Positions 58,696-64,000 of a stretch of DNA of 64,000 nucleotides are shown piece after piece. Position 1 is the stretch's first letter. Each line of letters starts with the position of its first letter. This DNA is from Sclerodactyla briareus (taxonomy: Eukaryota > Echinodermata > Holothuroidea > Dendrochirotida > Sclerodactylidae). The position numbers were made by a program, and so were the translations under genes. Under the pieces are notes generated by a model. That model made no database searches. It saw nothing but the letters and a program-made list of their open reading frames with translations, and was not told the origin of the DNA. The stretch covers positions 62,001-126,000 of the forward strand of contig JAODTK010002887.1 in the NCBI GenBank assembly GCA_026419785.1. The letters are read 5' to 3'.

Positions 58696-60993
58696 ACTGA
58701 ATTAAACTCCGCAGTCGGTACTATTCGCAACCACCTTCGCACTATTCCTTGAGGATGCTCACCACCCGTAATACTAGATGGGTCTTTCAATTATCCGCCT
58801 TTCTCAATTCCATCTTAACTCGTTAATCTCTCAGCCTTCCTCCGCAAGGATTCCCTACTCAGTTCTGTATGTTAACCAAAGAGAAGATCAGAATGGGATA
58901 CAAAAAAAACAGTTTTAGTTAGTTCGTCTAACCGCATGCAGCCCGTACAATGGATATCAAAGCCAGAATTGGAATGGCCAAGAAAATGACAGATCTTCAG
59001 GAACCCCTTGGAAGTTGGTAACCTCCACCATGAGCTAACAAATGAAGCTTGTTAAGATCCTCCTGCCTGGTCTGGTTAGCAACGTGGCAGTGGGTTTGCC
59101 TGACGTCACATGACAATCATCTCAGTGAACATTCGAAGTCGATACGGAGTACCGTAACGAAGATACCGGGAGTGTGTCCAATGTAATGATAATCCATATG
59201 CCGCATAGTGACTCATTACACACAAAACCACTATTTATCGGACTTGCAGAACTATAGCGTCTCTTTAAACTCCCCCCCCCCCCACGGCCCTCTCTTGCTA
59301 CACTGTTCATCATTGGCTTCGTCCGGCTATGGTAGTACAGGCAACTTCAATCCCGTAAGGCGGGCGGGGGAATGGGACCGCATACAGTCTTTGGAAGAAC
59401 GGAATTTATTAGCGACCGTATCTCATCTTCGCACCGAATATTAATGAGCGGGAGCACCAACTCTCTTAATTTGGGCTTTCATGTGTCCCTGAAATACTAA
59501 GCCGTCCCCCTCCTTGCAAAATGAACTCCGATCAATAGCAACTCTTTTGAAGACACGAATCCCAATGGAAGGGGAAGGTGACGACCGCGTAAAAAGGTAA
59601 GGTGAAATATAGTTTTTGTATATTCTATAGTCATGTCCCAGTCTCTCGCCTCCCGCAGAGTTCATGATGTTTTTTTTTTTTTTTTTTTTTAATATTGGCT
59701 AGGATGAACTCAACAGGGGAATCTTTAAACCAAATGAGCCACAACCCAGATGGGCCGACTTCAAAACAAAATCCAGCAACAATGTGGTCTGGAATTGTAA
59801 TACCGTGTTTTAAATTCCGAGCAACAAGTTAAATGATTGGGGATCGCATGAATATTTTTCATTTGGATTGCACAGAACAACCAGAATCCAGCGGAGAGAG
59901 AAAGATATTTGTCATAGATAACGAAGGCCTGAATTTTGTTTACCGAATTTCTGAAAAAATTGCATCTTATATCATTAAAGCATCATTAGGGTCTCGAATC
60001 ACTCGCGCCATAATGGACCGGTCTGCTACCTGACGCCAAACTGGCATCAGGTATCGAGGCATGAAGCAGCACATAATGGCCAGATATAGGTCAGAGTATC
60101 TTCTTCTTCTCCGATCGCTGGTCAGTACTGACGATTGCTACCACCTGAACGCGAAGTTTTCTGCCATCTTCTTCCGAACAGCTCTTTTGTGAGCTAGTTT
60201 TGCTTCCACGAGGTTCCGATGTACAATTTCAGACCTTTATGCTGCACCTTATCCAGCAAATGTATTCTGTCTCTGAGTTCCGCTAATAGTTTATCAGCAA
60301 GAGCCGCTTCTCATCTGCTTTAGGACTTGCAACCCAAGCCATACAGTAGCACACTCCACACTAGTTTTGGATTTTTCTAATAAACCCGACTTCGTGGAAC
60401 CCGACTTAGTGCCTCTCCCCACCAGCCTTACGGCCTAAGACCGGTCTCACGACTGTTCGTAGCTAAGTATCCTGTCTAGTCGTATTCGAATTATTCTCGT
60501 GCATTCTTCATCATCATAGTGGTCGGGAGGACACCCTCCGATCCTCTACAAAATTACTCTCTCCATACTCTCCTCACGCAGCACTCTTTCCCCTACAGTA
60601 GTTGGCGAGCGCCATGACTATTTTATTACATGATAGTAGTGGTAACTATTTTAGTGAGTGCAGATTTTCAAAACTACCGCCACACTCATTCACATGACAC
60701 ACTAAGACCTATCTACGTTCCCCGTGGTTCCCGAGACGTAACTGAGTCCTATAACAGTAACTTATCGAAAGTTGTGAAACCGGCAGTAAGTTCCCTTACA
60801 CTGATACGAGCTGCCTTAAGCCCTTAAGACGCGTCGTAATTAGCTTCATCAAACAGACTCCAATGCTGATTTGAGTTATGCTGGGCGGGAAACCACAGCA
60901 AGAATCGATGGTTTAGAGGGAAGTCATGGAGGACTACCAGTATCCTGACAAATGGATTATAACACTAATTTTTGACTTTTCTTTTCTCGTTCA
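58696..60993. other. No recognised gene; C12 and T21 runs
   Basis: A C12 run lies near 59,272 and a T21 run at 59,670-59,690, the latter possibly a minus-strand retroposon tail. The stretch 60,090-60,560 has several short words reminiscent of degraded retroelement 3' regions, but no motif is secure. Confidence 0.4.
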
Positions 60994-61177
60994 GTTGTTC
61001 GGACGACGATGTGTAAATCCTACTCCAGATTCCAATATGAACACACCCGTGGCCATGCTGGGAAATCCTGAGCCACCCCCTGAGGCTGAACCCCCAGAAG
61101 CGGGAGAGGCGAAAAATGGCGCTGTTAGATCACGTACAACCGAAGTCTGGGCAAATTCATGTGTTAGGATCAAATGA
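60994..61177 (+). CDS. Candidate terminal exon, proline/glutamate-rich
   Basis: A long pyrimidine stretch ending 'cttttcttttctcgttcag' at 60,993 is a textbook 3' splice-site shape. Reading on from it gives 60 codons without interruption to a TGA at 61,175-61,177: LFGRRCVNPTPDSNMNTPVA, MLGNPEPPPEAEPPEAGEAK, then NGAVRSRTTEVWANSCVRIK. The proline/glutamate-rich centre has no family I recognise. GC content rises locally and the opposite strand is also open, so coding is not proven; it could also be a repeat fragment. No upstream partner exon was found. Confidence 0.35.
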
Positions 61178-63283
61178 CTGTTCCATCTATCCTAACCTCG
61201 CATTGGCGAGGCCCCAGTAAGCCCTGATAGGAGTATATGAAATAACCAAATCGAGTACCTATCATATTTTAGCGAGTTTATTCAGCATGAAAGGTCACTT
61301 CGATGGCGTTCCTATAACTTTAGTGTTCGGAATATGAAATTACTGATTTTGTTAGTGCGCAGTCTCCTCGTCTTATCCTGATGATTCTAGATTTATTACG
61401 AGAAAAATCATTCAGATATTCACTGATTTGGGAGGTAAAGCTTTCGGTGGACATTTGGAGTTTCACAGAAATACTCGCTCGGCATCGATCTGTGGTCGTT
61501 CGGAAGATCGTCTACCACAGTCTATTGGTCACTCATCTCTTCCGTGGACAAGAGCTGGTTGATGACTTGTTCAGCACATACCTAACAGGTTATCGAACGT
61601 TTGAGCTATCATTGTGGCGGAGCCCCTAATACGTGTTACCTCACAGCGCTTCTCTACTCACCCGTGGGAGTCCCCGCTCCTGGAGGGGGGGGGGGGCGCA
61701 GGGGACACGTTCCCCTCCCCCCACACTTTTTTGAAGTGAGGGTACATAATATCAATCCCCCGCATACTCCCAGGTTTTTGATAGGTTCAAAGCGATAAGC
61801 AATAGGAAAATGATGGGGGGGCCAAGATCTTGACCAAGTTCCTGATTTTTTCATCTAATGTTCCAAAAAGACAGAAAAAATATAGGGTATGTGATTGAAC
61901 ATTCGCCTGTGAAACTGACAACTTTTTATCTTAAATAAATTTGACGTTAAGTTTCTGTCCCCATGGCTCAAGCCTATATGTGTTTACTTACGTTTTCAAC
62001 TTTTCAATATATTCTTAATTAACCTTCGACTAGAAATAGGGAAGACCTAGGTCTCGAAATATACTACTACATGCAGGGTCCTGAATCATGGTCACAACAT
62101 TTTAGCTGAAATTGCAAGTGACTCCCCACAATTAGCCGGCCATCATTCACACATTTGTCTTTCTTCGATGAGCTGCGAGGCCCAGAAGATGTTTTCGCCA
62201 GAATGAGTCACCCATCACTTTCGAATTGACATTCATACATGTCATAGCACTTCCAATTCACTGTACCTTGACCGTTCAGTGTTTTTTTGCTATGGTCGCC
62301 TGTGTTGTAATCAGCCAAAAATTTCCGCGCGCTCCGCGCGTAATCATAATTTTTCTATTTTTCTACACGACCAAATCGCCGAGTATAAAGCAAGATTTTC
62401 TCACTCACCCGTTACCTGTAAAACATATATATTATCAATGCCCAAAACGGTGAAACCAGGTGCATGGTTTCTTCATAATTACTGTCCATGAACAGAAGTT
62501 CCGTCTGCTAGATTTTGGGTAGTTTCAAATTTGATACTATAACAAGCCCACCATTCCAATGACTAGCAACCCACAGAAACTATCGCTGCGCCACCGCATC
62601 AGCTTCATGAAACAATAGGTATGAAAAGACTGGGAAATACCATTTTCTGGCATCTAGAAATTTTCTTCACTAAAACTATAAAGAAGCTTAGGATGTCTGT
62701 TTTGTCTAATCCATCCTGCGTATACTCTGCAGAGTGACACTTTTCAACCATCTTTACATTTACTAACATTTGCACTTCCAGATGCTTGCAATTAGGCCCG
62801 TGCCATTCCCGGCGATCTAGAAGGTATAAAAAGCCAATATTTCCTTGGTACACTACGCCCAAACCCATGGCGGAGCTCCGCTTAGATAGTAAACAATTCG
62901 CCTCCCCCCCCCCCCCCCCCGCACCTCCACACTATCGGATAGATCGAGCCAATCGAAGCCCCTGACCTTACCACGTATTAGAACTAGAAATACGCGATAT
63001 GCGCATGTGGTTTTATGGTTAACCTATATATACGTGTCAAGAATATGAATTTTGTTTCTGTATAATATTCGTAGTGTAAGAGGTTCTACACACGACGAGC
63101 AATATTTATTCAGACTAATACTCCCTCGCGGTTTATGGGCTGAAATCGCGTTATTCGTGACTCAATGGGTTCTTCAAATTACGGTATGGTTTCACCTATG
63201 AGATTATTGACGAAAATCCGCTGTTCAAATAGCAATTCATCTGTTTTGAACTCCCATTTTTTCATGTCGTTCCCCTACGGTAC
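61178..63283. other. No recognised gene; G/C runs
   Basis: G11 near 61,685 and C17 near 62,905. A short inverted 'cgcgcgctccgcgcg' lies at 62,328-62,342. 62,868-62,900 ('gcggagctccgcttagatagtaaac') resembles 52,850-52,875 ('ggcgctccgcctttagatggtgaac'), hinting at a common repeat. No protein motif was found. Confidence 0.4.
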
Positions 63284-63326
63284 GCCTCTATCGTAAAAAG
63301 TTTTCAAGACTATTTACGGTAGAGGC
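63284..63326. repeat. Hairpin, 14-bp arms with one mismatch
   Basis: GCCTCTATCGTAAA at 63,284-63,297 and TTTACGGTAGAGGC at 63,313-63,326 are reverse complements except for one position, with a 15-base loop. Confidence 0.75.
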
Positions 63327-63479
63327 TACACGCGGCTGTTCGATATAGGAATATAATGTCTTACAGTATCTGCAGTAATTATAACCCAACTTCGAGGATC
63401 GTTACGGTTTCGGCTTTGCCCTCTCTGCCGCCGCCGAGGTAAAATTTTCGTGTAGCGCACTAACTTGGCAAATATGTTA

Positions 63480-63895
63480 GCCGAAAAACCCCAGATTTTT
63501 GCGCTTGTTTTTTTTTTTCATCACATTGTTTTATATATTGGGACGATACATTTCCACCTTAGAGACATATCAGAAGTGAGCGTCGTCGGATTGCTCGGAA
63601 CATGGCATGTCTTGAGACCAAGTTCCGTTTCCGGCCATTTTCATTTTTTGTGAAACGTTTTTTCCGTAGATTCGCATGTTTTGGCACATTGTAATTGCCT
63701 TGTGATAACTCTCATTTTCGCCCCACGGTAGCCCACCTGGCGGTCATTGTGATTATATTTCGCAAAACTGTTTTTACTCACATTCGGTTTCTTGGAACAT
63801 GGCGATCGTTTTGAGACCACTATGGGACCCCACCGATTGCCCATTCTCTTTACCCCCTTTTTGTTGTTGAGAGATTGACATATCGTCAACCACTA
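63480..63895. repeat. Degenerate tandem repeat, period ~198 bp
   Basis: 'ggaacatggcatgtcttgagacca' near 63,597 and 'ggaacatggcgatcgttttgagacca' near 63,795 mark two units; 'cacattgt.tt' words precede each by about 110-120 bp. Identity is low (roughly 60%). The plus strand just before it (63,405-63,440) has 'tttcggctttgccctctctgccgccgccg', similar in style to 6,785-6,815. Confidence 0.55.
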
Positions 63896-64000
63896 ATTAT
63901 TCATAGTTCGGGATAAACGAGGCAACGGTTTATCCATCCGCTGATGTTTTGTTTTTTCGTGACAATGTTCGCGCTTTGTGTGCGTCTTTCTTCGTGGCTT

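Overview
The window looks like nuclear DNA of a marine invertebrate animal, most likely an echinoderm or a close relative. The evidence is an AT-rich, intron-style landscape with no bacterial gene packing, degenerate ~300-bp tandem repeats of a type common in such genomes, tRNA-derived SINEs, CR1/L2-type and R2/NeSL-type retrotransposon relics, a foldback-like element, and many poly(G)/poly(C) tracts. The phylum is an inference. No open reading frame longer than 168 codons exists, and almost every recognisable protein stretch is split across two or three frames. That means either old decay or uncorrected indel errors in the assembly; the sequence alone cannot separate the two.

Layout. 1-10.7 kb: mostly unassigned DNA with one copy of a dispersed ~850-bp repeat, minisatellite-like stretches and a 26-bp perfect palindrome. 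10.7-15.3 kb: two plus-strand non-LTR retrotransposon relics, the second with a recognisable endonuclease and start of the reverse transcriptase, and a second copy of the dispersed repeat. 14.8-20.3 kb: a head-to-tail duplication of ~2.75 kb whose left breakpoint lies inside the second retroelement. 21.9-22.4 kb: an exon-like stretch resembling the C-terminal half of sepiapterin reductase, the clearest host-type gene signal. 23.4-25.9 kb: a minus-strand R2/NeSL-like reverse transcriptase relic in a GC-richer island. 26.7-27.5 kb: 3' end of another CR1/L2-type element. 30-35 kb: GC-rich two-copy tandem repeat, a tRNA-derived SINE and a long degenerate tandem array.

35-43 kb is poorly interpretable (purine-rich plus strand, one perfect hairpin, one retroelement tail). 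43.5-47.3 kb is the most interesting locus: two ~0.7-0.8 kb inverted arms built of subrepeats enclose a broken gene of a multi-copy, functionally unnamed animal family whose conserved motifs suggest a FEN/PIN-like nuclease fold. 47.9-52.3 kb: SINE, microsatellite, two minus-strand non-LTR 3' ends and a 408-bp tandem duplication. 55.6-56.7 kb: plus-strand reverse transcriptase relic with an (AATA)n tail. 58.3-58.7 kb: third SINE. 61 kb: a candidate exon behind a strong splice-acceptor-like site. The final kilobases hold a hairpin and a 198-bp tandem repeat.

There is no operon or pathway here. The recognised elements are independent insertions in different orientations, with at most one or two host-gene exons between them.
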